From positions 2,024,041-2,088,040 of the forward strand of contig NZ_BPIK01000001.1 of the NCBI RefSeq assembly GCF_026004075.1: a stretch of DNA of 64,000 nt. The letters run 5' to 3'. This DNA comes from Meiothermus sp. GTDB lineage: Bacteria; Deinococcota; Deinococci; Deinococcales; Thermaceae. Made by a program: the position numbers and the translations under genes. Position 1 is the first letter of the stretch, and every line of letters starts with the position of its first letter. Under the pieces are notes generated by a model. The model was not told the DNA's origin, made no database searches, and was given only the letters and a program-made list of their open reading frames with translations. Positions 1 to 8,149 of this stretch are shown one piece after another.

Positions 1-130
1 CATCGAACAAAAAGCTTTGAGCGGCTATCTTTTTGAATCCTAGAGCACTCCCGTTCCAAGAGGCGGTATCGCCCTCACTTCAGTCGGGTTAGTTCGCCAC
101 CGTTCGGTGACGAACTAACCGAATCTGGTA
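1..130. other. Intergenic DNA downstream of holA with a strong inverted repeat
   Basis: No gene is visible here. Positions 87-102 and 105-120 form a near-perfect inverted repeat (arms GGTTAGTTCG-C-CACCG and CGGTG-A-CGAACTAACC) with only a TT loop and one C/A mismatch. It sits about 10 nt beyond the holA stop on the minus strand. It lacks a following T-run, so it is not a classic intrinsic terminator; it could be an mRNA 3' stabiliser, a factor-assisted terminator or a repeat element. The remaining sequence shows nothing I can identify. Confidence 0.5.
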
Positions 131-1048
131 TTAGCCGGCCAGTGCCACCAAAGCCCGCTCCAGAGCCAGGCGCATATCCCGGCCCGTTTTGGCTGCTTCC
201 TCGGCCTCCATGAGGATCTCCAGGGCCCGTATGATTGCCCCCTCCGACATTGACTTTGCCAGCAGCAAGGTTTGTTTAGCGGCGTAGGGGTGCATGCCCA
301 GGGCGCTGGCGGCCACCCCCTCCCCCATCAGGGGGTCGTCCTGCAGCAGAGCCCAGGCTTTAGCCACCCGCACATACTGCCAGGAGAGCGCACCCAGAAT
401 GCGCAAAGGGTCTTCCCCCCGCTCCAGTAGCTCACGGGCAATCTTGAAGGCCAGGGTGGCTTTACCCTCGGTGATCGAGCGCACGAGGTCGAAACCGGAG
501 ATGGGGGTGTCCAGAGCGGCCAGGGCCTGCACTTTCTCGAGGGTGATGGGGGGCGTGACCAGGCAGAGTTTGCGAAGTTCCTGGTCGAGGGCCTCGAGGC
601 CCATGGCCGGGTTCTCGGCGCTGCCTTTGCCCCCCACCAGGCCCGCCAGGTACGAGGCGATGGCCCCCGGTAGCTTCAGGTCGTAGTGGCGGGCGCGGTT
701 CACCACCCAGTTGGTCATCTCCTTGGGGCCGGGGGTGGGGTGGTCGCGCTTCTGGGCTTTTTCGGCGTACCACTTGCTGCGGGTCGCGGTGGGCCGGGGG
801 TCGAGCAGCAGCACCACCGCATCGGGCGGCAGGCCTTCCAGCACCTCCCTGAGGGGCTTCCACTCGGCCTCGCTTAGGTCGCGCAGATCCACCAGAGCCC
901 CACCAGGGCCAAACAGCCCGCCACTGGCCTCCTGGGCCACCAGGGCCGGCTCCGGGGGCATCAGGCGGGGGGGCAGGCCCTGCAGGCTGGCCTCCTGGAG
1001 CAGGGCCTCTCGAGCCAGAAAGCTGTCGCCGGTAAAGACCTGAATCAT
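131..1048 (-). CDS. holA: DNA polymerase III delta subunit
   Basis: A 305-residue protein of the HolA family, the clamp-loader subunit that opens the beta sliding clamp. The N-terminus (MIQVFTGDSFLAREAL) fits the usual HolA start, in which a short strand precedes 'GD.fL..EAL'. A middle region (about 75-200) is the AAA-like domain that in delta lacks a working Walker A, and the C-terminal third is all-helical as in the collar domain. Length is slightly below the usual 330-340. A TATCCT -10 box (1059-1064) lies 10 nt before the ATG, so the message may be leaderless. It is convergent with nothing inside the window and is followed by the inverted repeat at 87-120. Confidence 0.85.
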   Translation of the reverse strand: MIQVFTGDSFLAREALLQEASLQGLPPRLMPPEPALVAQEASGGLFGPGGALVDLRDLSEAEWKPLREVLEGLPPDAVVLLLDPRPTATRSKWYAEKAQKRDHPTPGPKEMTNWVVNRARHYDLKLPGAIASYLAGLVGGKGSAENPAMGLEALDQELRKLCLVTPPITLEKVQALAALDTPISGFDLVRSITEGKATLAFKIARELLERGEDPLRILGALSWQYVRVAKAWALLQDDPLMGEGVAASALGMHPYAAKQTLLLAKSMSEGAIIRALEILMEAEEAAKTGRDMRLALERALVALAG

Positions 1049-1141
1049 GCGCAGTGGCAGGATACCAGATGGCAGGTAGTTACAGCTTAGGCTGGTAGCC
1101 TAAGAAGAAAAGCCTGAACGGGGCCACAGAGCTTTCCTTCC

Positions 1142-1486
1142 TCAAACCGCCTCGAGCGCCGCCGGTTCGGAGCTGGGCTCGAGCGGCGCGGCAGGGGCTG
1201 GGGCGGGCCCGTGTTTCTTCTCTTTCTCGGCCTCGGGCCTGACCCCCTGGGTGATGGCATACTCCCACCAGAGCTGCAAAAGCTGGGGCTCGAGGTCGGC
1301 CACCATCCCCTGCAGCCGGGTGAGCTCGTTGCGGGCCAGGCCGCTGTTGATCACCACCCCTACCGGCTTCAAGGTGAACTTGGCCCAGGTGTCCCCGTCG
1401 CGGGTTACAAAGATGTGCGGCTTTTCCTGGGCGCTGCCCGACTTAACATAAAAGCGAAAACCACCCCGGCGCATGAGCGTCAACAT
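1142..1486 (-). CDS. DUF4160-like small protein
   Basis: A 114-residue protein. The core (about 9-80) reads as an RFYVKSG...PHIFV strand pair, then 'AKFTL', then a helix containing LWWEYA. This resembles the DUF4160 pattern of a short 'HFHV' segment plus a C-terminal helix ending in W-x-E/N-x. The last 30 residues are Ala/Pro/Glu-rich and look disordered. A -10 box TAAACT (1493-1498) ends 6 nt before the ATG, supporting this start and a leaderless mRNA. DUF4160 proteins often accompany DUF2442 partners or act as antitoxin-like proteins, but no partner is adjacent here, so I assign no role. Confidence 0.6.
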   Translation of the reverse strand: MLTLMRRGGFRFYVKSGSAQEKPHIFVTRDGDTWAKFTLKPVGVVINSGLARNELTRLQGMVADLEPQLLQLWWEYAITQGVRPEAEKEKKHGPAPAPAAPLEPSSEPAALEAV

Positions 1487-1606
1487 AACCTGAGTTTATC
1501 CATTCGGGGGCCCTCCCGCGGTGCTTCTGACCATCTGGGTAGCACGGCATCCATCCCTTCACCATCCCACCTTCGGCCCTTCGGTTTTCGGATAGATTGG
1601 ATACCG

Positions 1607-2293
1607 GTGGACAACCGTCTGCGGCTCCTGTTGGTGCTCTTCCTGCTGGGCAGCTTTGCGCTTTTTAGCTGGCGCGGCCTGGGCGAGGTCTTTCGCGAAC
1701 GCGGGCGCTACACCGATGCCCTGGGGCTGATCCCCGCCGCCACGCCACCGCTTCGTTTTGGGGTTCCCTCGCTGCAGGAGCTCGCGGTGCGCTACCACCT
1801 CGAGCCCACCCAGGCCACCTGTTCGATCTGCCACCTCGGCCCCCTGGGCAGCAAGCAGTTCAACCCCTTCGGCCAGGACTATCAGGCCATCGTCCATCGG
1901 CTCCTGGACGAAACCGTGGGGCCCGACAGCCCCGAGTCGCGCAGCATCTTTCAGCTAAGCGCGGTGCAGATTCGCCAGGCCCTGCAGCAGGTGACCCAGG
2001 ACGGGCTGGACTCCGACGGGGATGGCTTCGACAACGACCTCGAGCTCCTTTTTGGCTTTCTGCCCGGTGATGCCAACTCCAGGCCCCGCCTGCGCGTGGA
2101 AACCCTGCAAAACTACCGCACCCGGTTGCGCCAGGCTGCCCAGGAGGGCCGGCTGGAAGCCTTGCTACGCCAGGGTGAAGAGCCCGCCGGGGCCCCGCCT
2201 GCTTTTTGGGGGTTTGCGGCCAACCAAACCCCCCTCGTGCGCGCAGAGCGCCTGGCCCTCTATAAAGCCGTGCTCGACCGTAAGTTGCGCTAG
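1607..2293 (+). CDS. Membrane-anchored mono-haem c-type cytochrome-like protein with Ca-binding loop
   Basis: Translated from GTG 1607 this is 228 residues. An N-terminal hydrophobic segment (about 5-21, LRLLLVLFLLGSFALF) is a signal anchor or uncleaved export signal. A single CxxCH haem-attachment motif (CSICH, 72-76) follows, then an Asp-rich loop (DGLDSDGDGFDNDLE, about 132-146) of the thrombospondin type-3/EF-hand-like calcium-binding kind. I see no partner oxidase nearby. The longer reading frame upstream overlaps the divergent small gene and has no export signal, so I prefer the internal GTG. TAGATT (1593-1598) could be its -10 box. Role: probably electron transfer or haem sensing outside the cytoplasm; the partner is unknown. 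The stop overlaps the convergent TRAP permease gene by 4 nt. Confidence 0.6.
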   Translation: MDNRLRLLLVLFLLGSFALFSWRGLGEVFRERGRYTDALGLIPAATPPLRFGVPSLQELAVRYHLEPTQATCSICHLGPLGSKQFNPFGQDYQAIVHRLLDETVGPDSPESRSIFQLSAVQIRQALQQVTQDGLDSDGDGFDNDLELLFGFLPGDANSRPRLRVETLQNYRTRLRQAAQEGRLEALLRQGEEPAGAPPAFWGFAANQTPLVRAERLALYKAVLDRKLR

Positions 2294-4653
2294 TCGGTGG
2301 CCTGGGGCGAGGCGGTGGCTTTGCCCTCACCACGCAGGAAGAAGAGCAGCCCCAACACAAAGGGGATAAAGGCCATCCAGAGGTTGGGGTAGGGGTAGAA
2401 CAACGCCAGGGCCAGGAGCCCCATCACCCAGCTTTCCCAGCGCCGCAAGGGGCGGCGGGTGTAGCCAACGGTGGCCGCGGCCAGGAAGACAATGGCCGTG
2501 GCGGTAAAGAAGAAGCGCTCGAGGATGATCAGCCATCCCTCGAGGCCCGGCAGGTTCTGCAAAACCGGCAAAATCAGCAGTCCGGTGCCGGTGAAGGAGA
2601 GCAGGAAGAAGAAGCCAATGATGTACTTGGCCAGCGCCACCCGCGCCGCGTATACCCCGGTGAGGATGGGGTTGGTTTTGAAGACCGAGGCCGCCGCATA
2701 GCCCGAGAGCGCCACCGGCGGGGTCACGTCGGCCAGCACCGCGTAGTAGAAGAGGAACATGTGGGTGGCCAGGGTGGCGGCCAGCACCGCCTGCTGGGGC
2801 TCGAGGCCAAAGCCCTGGAAGTTGGCCGCGGCAATTTTGATGATGGCCGGCGCAGTGAGCGAGGCCGTGAGCACGTAGGTGGCCGTCGGGGGCACGCCCA
2901 TCCCCAGAATCAGGCTGAAGATGGCCGTGACCAGGGTAGCCAGCAGCAGGCTTTCCCCCGAGACCTGCCCCAGAAAAATGGAGAACTTGGAGGGCAGGCC
3001 GGTGATCACCATCATCCCGAAAATCAGGTTGGCCGCCACGATAGCCGAGCCGATGGGTATAAGCTGGCGGAAACCCTCCACCAAACCCTGGGCGATGGGC
3101 TCGAGGGCCCCCCGCAGCTTACCCGCGGCAGCCGCCGGATAAACAAACGTACCCAACAGCAACCCCAGCACCGCCAGCGTTATGGGCAGCACCGGGATAT
3201 TGCCCAGGTTCCACCCGGCCAAGAGCGGAAGGAAGGCACCGCCCACAGCCAGCCCAATTCCCAGGGGCAGGCCCACCTTGTAGGCGGGGCTTTGCATGGC
3301 CTCGGCCAGCGGGGCCGGCCGCAGGGTGGGGTCGAGGTAGCAGATGAGCACGAAGGCCAGCGCCGCCAGGTACACCGCGGTGGCCACCTCGGTGCCCAAA
3401 AAGAGCAGCACCACAATTAACACAATCGGGATGAAGATGGTGCTGTAGCGCAGGGCGTAGCGTTTTCCCAGGGCAATGTCTGCGCCCACCGGGGGCAGCT
3501 TGGCCTTGCGGGTATAAAACTCGTTGAAGGTGAGAATGCCCAGCAGGTACAAGAGCATGGGCCCCAGGGCCATAATCACCACCCACAGGTAACTAATCTG
3601 CAGGATTTCCACCATCACAAAGGCGATGGAACCCAGCACCGGCGGCGTAATCAGGGCAATGGTACCCGCAGTAGCCACCAGGCCGGCGGCGATCATTCTG
3701 TCGTAGTTGGCCTTCTCGTAGAGGGGCTTGGTCAGGGTAGCCACGAACTGGGTATCGGCCGCCCCGGAGCCGCTGAACATTCCCATAAACACCGAGGCGA
3801 TGCCGGTCACCCGGCCCGGGGTCTGGGGGGTGCGGCCCACCATGGCCAGGGCGATGTTCGCCACCACCTTACCCAGCCCCAGCGCCCCAATCAGGCCCGA
3901 GAGGATGGTGAAGTAGACCAGGTACTTGGCCGAAACCCCGGTAATCAGGCCGTAGATGCCGGCCTCGGTTTCGTTGTAGGTTTTACCCAGAATCAGGTCG
4001 ATGCCGTTTTTGGCCCCACGGAAGGTGCCGGGCACGTACTGACCGTACATGTTGTAGGTCAGGAAGACCAGCACCAGCGAGGGCATGATGGGGCCCAGCA
4101 GCCGGCTGACCAGCCCCAGCACCAGAATGATGACCGTAAAGGACATGGCCATATCCCAGCCCGCGGGAATCACCGCCCGATTGACCAGCTCCTCGTAGTA
4201 GCGCACCTGGTAGGCCCAGGGCGCGATGGCCAGCAAAGCCGCGGCGATATCGGCGTAGCGCCGCAACCGGGGTAGCAAATTAGGCCCCACCGCCAGGGCC
4301 CAGGCTAAGGTGCCCACGAGTTTTCCCGCTAGGGGAATTTCCACACCCGGCACGTTGGGCACCCAGAAGGTGTACAGGAAAGGCAGCGACAAAAGCGCAA
4401 ACACCCAGGCCCCCACGGTGGGCCGGGCCGCCTGAAGCTGCGAGGTAATCAGGTAGCCCGCCACCAAGAGCAGCAAGACGTGGGTGGCCCGCCGTAGCTG
4501 CACCTGATCCAGGATGCTGATGTCCAGCCGGCTCAAGGGTGTGAAAGGGTGAAGCACCAGGTACAGGCTGAACAGGGCTGCCGCCAGCAGGATCCACCAG
4601 ATAAGGCGTCCCAGCGGGGTGGTTCTACCTGCACTGTCTCGAGGTATCTCCAT
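2290..4653 (-). CDS. TRAP transporter fused permease (4TM-12TM, TAXI type)
   Basis: A 787-residue integral membrane protein. The first ~130 residues hold a four-helix DctQ-like part, followed by the DctM-like domain with repeated hydrophobic helices. The GSGAADTQFVATLT segment and the 'GMGVPPTATYVLTA' segment are the two inverted hairpin motifs of DctM permeases. Fused 4TM/12TM permeases work with TAXI-family binding proteins, one of which is encoded directly upstream. They couple uptake of an organic anion (often glutamate, 2-oxoglutarate or similar) to Na+ or H+. The substrate cannot be read from sequence. It is transcribed after the binding-protein gene with a terminator-like hairpin between, so expression is probably lower than that of the binding protein. 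Confidence 0.9.
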   Translation of the reverse strand: MEIPRDSAGRTTPLGRLIWWILLAAALFSLYLVLHPFTPLSRLDISILDQVQLRRATHVLLLLVAGYLITSQLQAARPTVGAWVFALLSLPFLYTFWVPNVPGVEIPLAGKLVGTLAWALAVGPNLLPRLRRYADIAAALLAIAPWAYQVRYYEELVNRAVIPAGWDMAMSFTVIILVLGLVSRLLGPIMPSLVLVFLTYNMYGQYVPGTFRGAKNGIDLILGKTYNETEAGIYGLITGVSAKYLVYFTILSGLIGALGLGKVVANIALAMVGRTPQTPGRVTGIASVFMGMFSGSGAADTQFVATLTKPLYEKANYDRMIAAGLVATAGTIALITPPVLGSIAFVMVEILQISYLWVVIMALGPMLLYLLGILTFNEFYTRKAKLPPVGADIALGKRYALRYSTIFIPIVLIVVLLFLGTEVATAVYLAALAFVLICYLDPTLRPAPLAEAMQSPAYKVGLPLGIGLAVGGAFLPLLAGWNLGNIPVLPITLAVLGLLLGTFVYPAAAAGKLRGALEPIAQGLVEGFRQLIPIGSAIVAANLIFGMMVITGLPSKFSIFLGQVSGESLLLATLVTAIFSLILGMGVPPTATYVLTASLTAPAIIKIAAANFQGFGLEPQQAVLAATLATHMFLFYYAVLADVTPPVALSGYAAASVFKTNPILTGVYAARVALAKYIIGFFFLLSFTGTGLLILPVLQNLPGLEGWLIILERFFFTATAIVFLAAATVGYTRRPLRRWESWVMGLLALALFYPYPNLWMAFIPFVLGLLFFLRGEGKATASPQATD

Positions 4654-4721
4654 TAATCAGACCTCCCAAAAAACCTGTTGAGCGATTATACCGAGTTCAT
4701 AAGAGGCTGTAGCACCTATAA

Positions 4722-4750
4722 AAAAGCTCCCCCGGCTCGAGGGAGCTTTT
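4722..4750 (-). terminator. Terminator/attenuator between TAXI binding protein and permease
   Basis: AAAAGCTCCC (4722-4731) and GGGAGCTTTT (4741-4750) form a perfect 10-bp stem with a 9-nt loop, flanked by A/T runs, so it can end transcription in either direction. Its position between the two TRAP genes suggests partial termination that yields excess binding-protein mRNA. Confidence 0.75.
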
Positions 4751-4765
4751 AGGGTTAGGCCTGGT

Positions 4766-5767
4766 TTAGCGGATGGCTCCGACCTCGCGCAGGTACTTTA
4801 TGGCGCCAGGGTGGAAGGGAATCACCGTTTTCTGGTTGTACAGGTCAACGGTGTTCTTCAGGGTGGTGTCCCGCGCGGCGGCTGTGGTCGTGACCAGGGT
4901 TTGCAGGTTGCTGAACACCGCTTTCATGATGGCAGCGGCCAGGTCGTCGGGCATGGAAGCCGGGCAGAGGAAGACGTTGCCGGTATAAAGGGCAAAGACG
5001 TCATCTTTGGTGCCATAGGCGCTCTTGGGCAGCTTGCCAGTGGTGATGATGCCAGGGAACTCCTTGAGCAGCAGTTGGGCAGTGGGGCCGGTGCGGGGTG
5101 AGTCTACTAGCTTAATCTGGTCGCCTTTGCGGGCCAGGCTCTGGGCCAGTTCGACCACGCTCGAGGTTGGCACACCCCCTACCCAGAAGTAGGCGTCAAT
5201 GGTGCCCTCGGAAAGGGCCTTGGCCGACTCGGCGGCGGGCAGGCGCTCGCGCTTGGCAAACTCGCGCACATCCACCCCGGCGCCCTTAAGCACCAGCAGG
5301 GCCAGGTTTTCGGTGGAGGAGCCGGGCTGGCCGGTCGAGACCCGCTTGCCCCGCAGGTCACCCACAAACCTGATGCCCGACTTTTCGGTGGTCACAATGT
5401 GAATGAGGCTCGGATACATGTAAAACATGATCCGCTGCATATCGGCTTTGCGCTGGGCAAAGCGGGGCTCTTCGCCGGTGAAGGTGACCAGGGCCGAGTC
5501 GGTGGTGGCCAGTGCGCAGTAGTAGGTGTTGGAACGGGGGTCGGTGCGGTCGCGCAGCAGCAGGAGGTTGTCGTAGGAACCCCCGGTCTGCTGGGCGGTG
5601 GCGTCAGCGACCCCAGCCTCGCTCAAGATTTTAGCGATGGCCTGCCCGTAAAAGAAGAATACCCCACCGGTACTCCCCGTGGGGATGACCACCCTGGGAC
5701 GCTGCTGGGCTACAGCCATGCCCGCTAACAGCGTCAAGGCAACAATGGTTAGTTTCCAAAACTTCAT
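4766..5767 (-). CDS. TAXI-family TRAP transporter substrate-binding protein
   Basis: From ATG 5767 the protein is 333 residues with a Sec signal peptide (MKFWKLTIVALTLLAGMAVAQ, cleavage near AVA-Q). The mature start 'VVIPTGSTGGVFFFYGQAIAKIL' is the diagnostic TAXI opening (TG..GG.YY..G..ia..L). It binds the substrate outside the membrane and presents it to the fused permease. A strong Shine-Dalgarno (AGGAGG, 7 nt before ATG) fixes the start; the open frame extends 42 codons further upstream without coding character. A promoter candidate lies about 100 nt upstream. Two Cys in the mature part (YYCAL, FLCPA) could form a disulfide. Confidence 0.9.
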   Translation of the reverse strand: MKFWKLTIVALTLLAGMAVAQQRPRVVIPTGSTGGVFFFYGQAIAKILSEAGVADATAQQTGGSYDNLLLLRDRTDPRSNTYYCALATTDSALVTFTGEEPRFAQRKADMQRIMFYMYPSLIHIVTTEKSGIRFVGDLRGKRVSTGQPGSSTENLALLVLKGAGVDVREFAKRERLPAAESAKALSEGTIDAYFWVGGVPTSSVVELAQSLARKGDQIKLVDSPRTGPTAQLLLKEFPGIITTGKLPKSAYGTKDDVFALYTGNVFLCPASMPDDLAAAIMKAVFSNLQTLVTTTAAARDTTLKNTVDLYNQKTVIPFHPGAIKYLREVGAIR

Positions 5768-5865
5768 TAAAGAACCTCCTAAAACGGCTCGGGAGCAAGC
5801 ATTGGGTCGCACCCAAAACCCAATACAGGCCGATGCGACCACGGGTTTGGCTTCCGGCTGTGGAC

Positions 5866-5893
5866 AGTTTACATTGTGCGCCCAACAAGTCAA
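5866..5893 (-). promoter_or_regulatory. Promoter of the TAXI-TRAP operon
   Basis: On the minus strand TTGACT (5888-5893) and TAAACT (5866-5871) are 16 nt apart, giving a start near 5859 and a leader of about 90 nt. The leader contains a 7-bp hairpin (ATTGGGT/ACCCAAT, about 5803-5826). Confidence 0.55.
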
Positions 5894-5944
5894 GGGATAA
5901 AGGCAACACAGCCGCCTTAAGGCAAAGGCCTATGCGACGCACAT

Positions 5945-5977
5945 AAACTGACCCGTCGGTCAGTTTGGGAGTATGAT
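5945..5977 (+). promoter_or_regulatory. TetR-type operator overlapping the MFS exporter promoter
   Basis: AAACTGACC (5945-5953) and GGTCAGTTT (5958-5966) form a perfect 9-bp inverted repeat with a 4-nt spacer, the layout of a TetR/AcrR operator. A -10 box TATGAT (5972-5977) follows, and the left arm supplies the likely -35 (CTGACC). The GTG start lies 6 nt after the -10, so the mRNA is probably leaderless. A repressor bound here would block RNA polymerase. No TetR gene is in the window. Confidence 0.7.
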
Positions 5978-5983
5978 GGGCAG

Positions 5984-7231
5984 GTGCTGGCATTAGCCTT
6001 GTTGCGTGACCCCAAATACCGCACCTACTGGATCGCACTGTTTCTCTCCCAACTGGGCACCTGGATGCAGGCTGCCACCCAAGGCTGGCTGGTGCTCGAG
6101 CTCACCGGCAGCGCCGAACGGCTGGGTCTGGTGGTGGCCTTGCAGTTTCTGCCCTCGCTCTTGTTCTCCATACCCGCGGGTGTGCTCTCCGACCGCTACA
6201 GCCGCCGCAACCTGCTCTTTATCACCCAGGGCGGCATGGCCTTGCTGGCTTTGGGTATGTTTGTGCTCATCGCCGGCGGCTGGGTGCGTTACGAGCATGT
6301 GCTGGTGTTTGCTTTTCTGTACGGCATGTTCAACGCCGCCGACCTGCCGGTGCGGCAGGCCTTCACGGTGGAGCTGGCCGGAAAAGAACGCTATCCGGGG
6401 GCCATTGCCCTCAACTCGTTTGGCTTCAACACCTCGAGGCTCGTAGGGCCGGCCCTGGCGGGGTTGCTGATTGCGGGTTTTGGCCTCTCCTGGAGTTATC
6501 TAGCCAATGCGCTCTCCTTTTTGCCGCTCATCTTGGTGTTGTTCGGTGCACCCAATCCCAAAGTGGAGGCCAAGCGCGATGGGGTCTTGCGAGAGGCCCT
6601 CGAGGGCATGCGTTTTGTCTGGGGGCATCCTTTGGTACGGCAGGTGGTGGTGCTGGTGGGCCTGACCAGCCTCCTGGGCATGAACTTCCAGACCATTGTG
6701 CCGGCCTACGCGCGGCTCGAGCTCAAGCTCGATGCCCAGGGCTTCGGCTTCCTGATGTCGGCGGTAGGGCTGGGTTCCATCGTGGCGGCCCTCATCCAGG
6801 CTCTGGCTTCCAGGGCCCGTCCCTTGCGCGCGGTGCTGGGCAGCGCCTTGCTGGGCCTGGCCCTTATAGCCCTGGCCCTACCCCTGCCTACGAGCTGGGT
6901 GGCTTTTATTTTCGGCCTGGCTGGCCTGGGCATGATCACCACCCTGATCAACTCCAACACCACCGTGCAGCTCCTGGCGCCCGACCACATCCGGGGCCGG
7001 GTGATGTCGGTCTACTCGATGGTTTTGCTGGGCTCCGGCCCGCTGGGAGCCTACATTTCAGGTCTGCTGATCGACACCCTGGGGGCCCGCTTTGGCGTGG
7101 CCGTTATGGGCTTACTCACCCTCTCGGCGGCCCTCTGGATGTCTCGCTTTCCCTGGCCCAAAACCCTGGCCCACACACCACCCTCCAAGGTCGATCCTTC
7201 GGTTCCGCCCCCGCAGGTTGCCTCGGACTGA
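5984..7231 (+). CDS. MFS transporter (MFS_3/EntS-like exporter)
   Basis: A 415-residue protein with about 12 membrane segments. The N-terminal stretch 'YWIALFLSQLGTWMQAATQGWLVLELTGSA' and the loop 'AGVLSDRYSRRNLLF' (motif A variant) are typical of the MFS_3 branch, which includes enterobactin exporter EntS and many drug or metabolite exporters. It is a single gene under a palindromic operator, which suggests ligand-inducible efflux controlled by an unlinked TetR-type repressor. The C-terminal 25 residues are Pro-rich and cytoplasmic. Substrate unknown. Confidence 0.85.
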   Translation: MLALALLRDPKYRTYWIALFLSQLGTWMQAATQGWLVLELTGSAERLGLVVALQFLPSLLFSIPAGVLSDRYSRRNLLFITQGGMALLALGMFVLIAGGWVRYEHVLVFAFLYGMFNAADLPVRQAFTVELAGKERYPGAIALNSFGFNTSRLVGPALAGLLIAGFGLSWSYLANALSFLPLILVLFGAPNPKVEAKRDGVLREALEGMRFVWGHPLVRQVVVLVGLTSLLGMNFQTIVPAYARLELKLDAQGFGFLMSAVGLGSIVAALIQALASRARPLRAVLGSALLGLALIALALPLPTSWVAFIFGLAGLGMITTLINSNTTVQLLAPDHIRGRVMSVYSMVLLGSGPLGAYISGLLIDTLGARFGVAVMGLLTLSAALWMSRFPWPKTLAHTPPSKVDPSVPPPQVASD

Positions 7232-7248
7232 CCTGGTGCGGGTATCCT
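7218..7248 (+). promoter_or_regulatory. Promoter of the phosphotransferase gene
   Basis: TTGCCT (7218-7223) and TATCCT (7243-7248) are 19 nt apart and the GTG start lies 7 nt downstream; leaderless arrangement, located inside the end of the MFS gene. Confidence 0.5.
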
Positions 7249-7255
7249 GTGCAAG

Positions 7256-8104
7256 GTGGAGATCCTACCGGCCCTCGAGGCCCGCTACCAGATGCGCCTG
7301 ACCCCCCTGGCCGGAGGCGCCGAGGCCCGCACCTTTGCCGGCGACGGGCTGGTATTCAAGGTATATCCTCCCACCTCCCAACCCGGCGGCATCTACGCCG
7401 CGCGGCTCGAGGCCCTCAATATGACCAAGGCCGGGCTGGGCGACTGGGTGGTGGAGACCTACAGCCTTAATCAGTGTGGCATCCTGGTCACCAAGCGCTA
7501 CCCAGGGGCCAACTTCACACCCGAGCGCTTCAGTCAGGCCGCCCTGGAGGAACTGGCCCGGTTTTTCGTCCGCCTGCACGCCATCCCGGAGCCCGGCGTG
7601 ATCAGCCGCACCCGCCTGCAAGACCGCCTCCAGCAGTTTGGCAGCACCCTGCACGACCTGCCCCAGGCCCAGCAGTTGGTTGGCTGGCTTGGGCAGCACA
7701 TCGGTGAGGTGGCCGGAACCCCCCAGGCCTTCTGCCACCGCGATCCCCACGCCGGCAACATTCTCCTCAAGCACCCCGAGGCTCAGGGGGTGCCGGAGGC
7801 CCTGGTGGTGGACTGGATACGGGCCCAGCCCGACGACCCCGCCCGCGACCTGGCCATTCTGACCACCGGAACCCTGGTGATGCTGGGCGAAGCCCAGGCA
7901 CTGGCCGCCTTGCAGTACATCGTGTCGTGCTACCCAGAGCCGCAAGCCCTGTGGCGCCGTCTACGCTTCTGGGTTCCCCTCACCTACCTACACGACATGC
8001 ACTGGTTCCGCACCAAAGAACCCTCGGGCTTCGAGGCCGCCGTCGCCGACAAGATGCCCAAAGCCCTGCGCTTCTACCAGGAGTTTCGCCCGGAGCTGGC
8101 CTGA
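7256..8104 (+). CDS. Aminoglycoside phosphotransferase-fold (APH) kinase
   Basis: A 282-residue protein of the APH/choline-kinase fold. Visible features are a candidate ATP-binding Lys in VFKVY (K35), the Brenner catalytic loop HRDPHAGNIL (H161, D163, N168) and the metal-binding VVDW (D186) that replaces the eukaryotic DFG. APH-fold enzymes phosphorylate small molecules such as sugars, homoserine, thiamine or antibiotics; nothing in the sequence or context picks the substrate. It is unlikely to be part of an upp operon because upp has its own promoter. The GTG start is supported by a -10 box 7 nt before it. Confidence 0.8.
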   Translation: MEILPALEARYQMRLTPLAGGAEARTFAGDGLVFKVYPPTSQPGGIYAARLEALNMTKAGLGDWVVETYSLNQCGILVTKRYPGANFTPERFSQAALEELARFFVRLHAIPEPGVISRTRLQDRLQQFGSTLHDLPQAQQLVGWLGQHIGEVAGTPQAFCHRDPHAGNILLKHPEAQGVPEALVVDWIRAQPDDPARDLAILTTGTLVMLGEAQALAALQYIVSCYPEPQALWRRLRFWVPLTYLHDMHWFRTKEPSGFEAAVADKMPKALRFYQEFRPELA

Positions 8105-8110
8105 CATGAT

Positions 8111-8140
8111 TTGCCCCCACCCTTGCCCCGGTGTTACGAT
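8111..8140 (+). promoter_or_regulatory. Promoter of upp
   Basis: TTGCCC (8111-8116) and TACGAT (8135-8140) are 18 nt apart; the upp ATG is 9 nt after the -10, consistent with a leaderless transcript. Confidence 0.6.
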
Positions 8141-8149
8141 TCACTCAGC

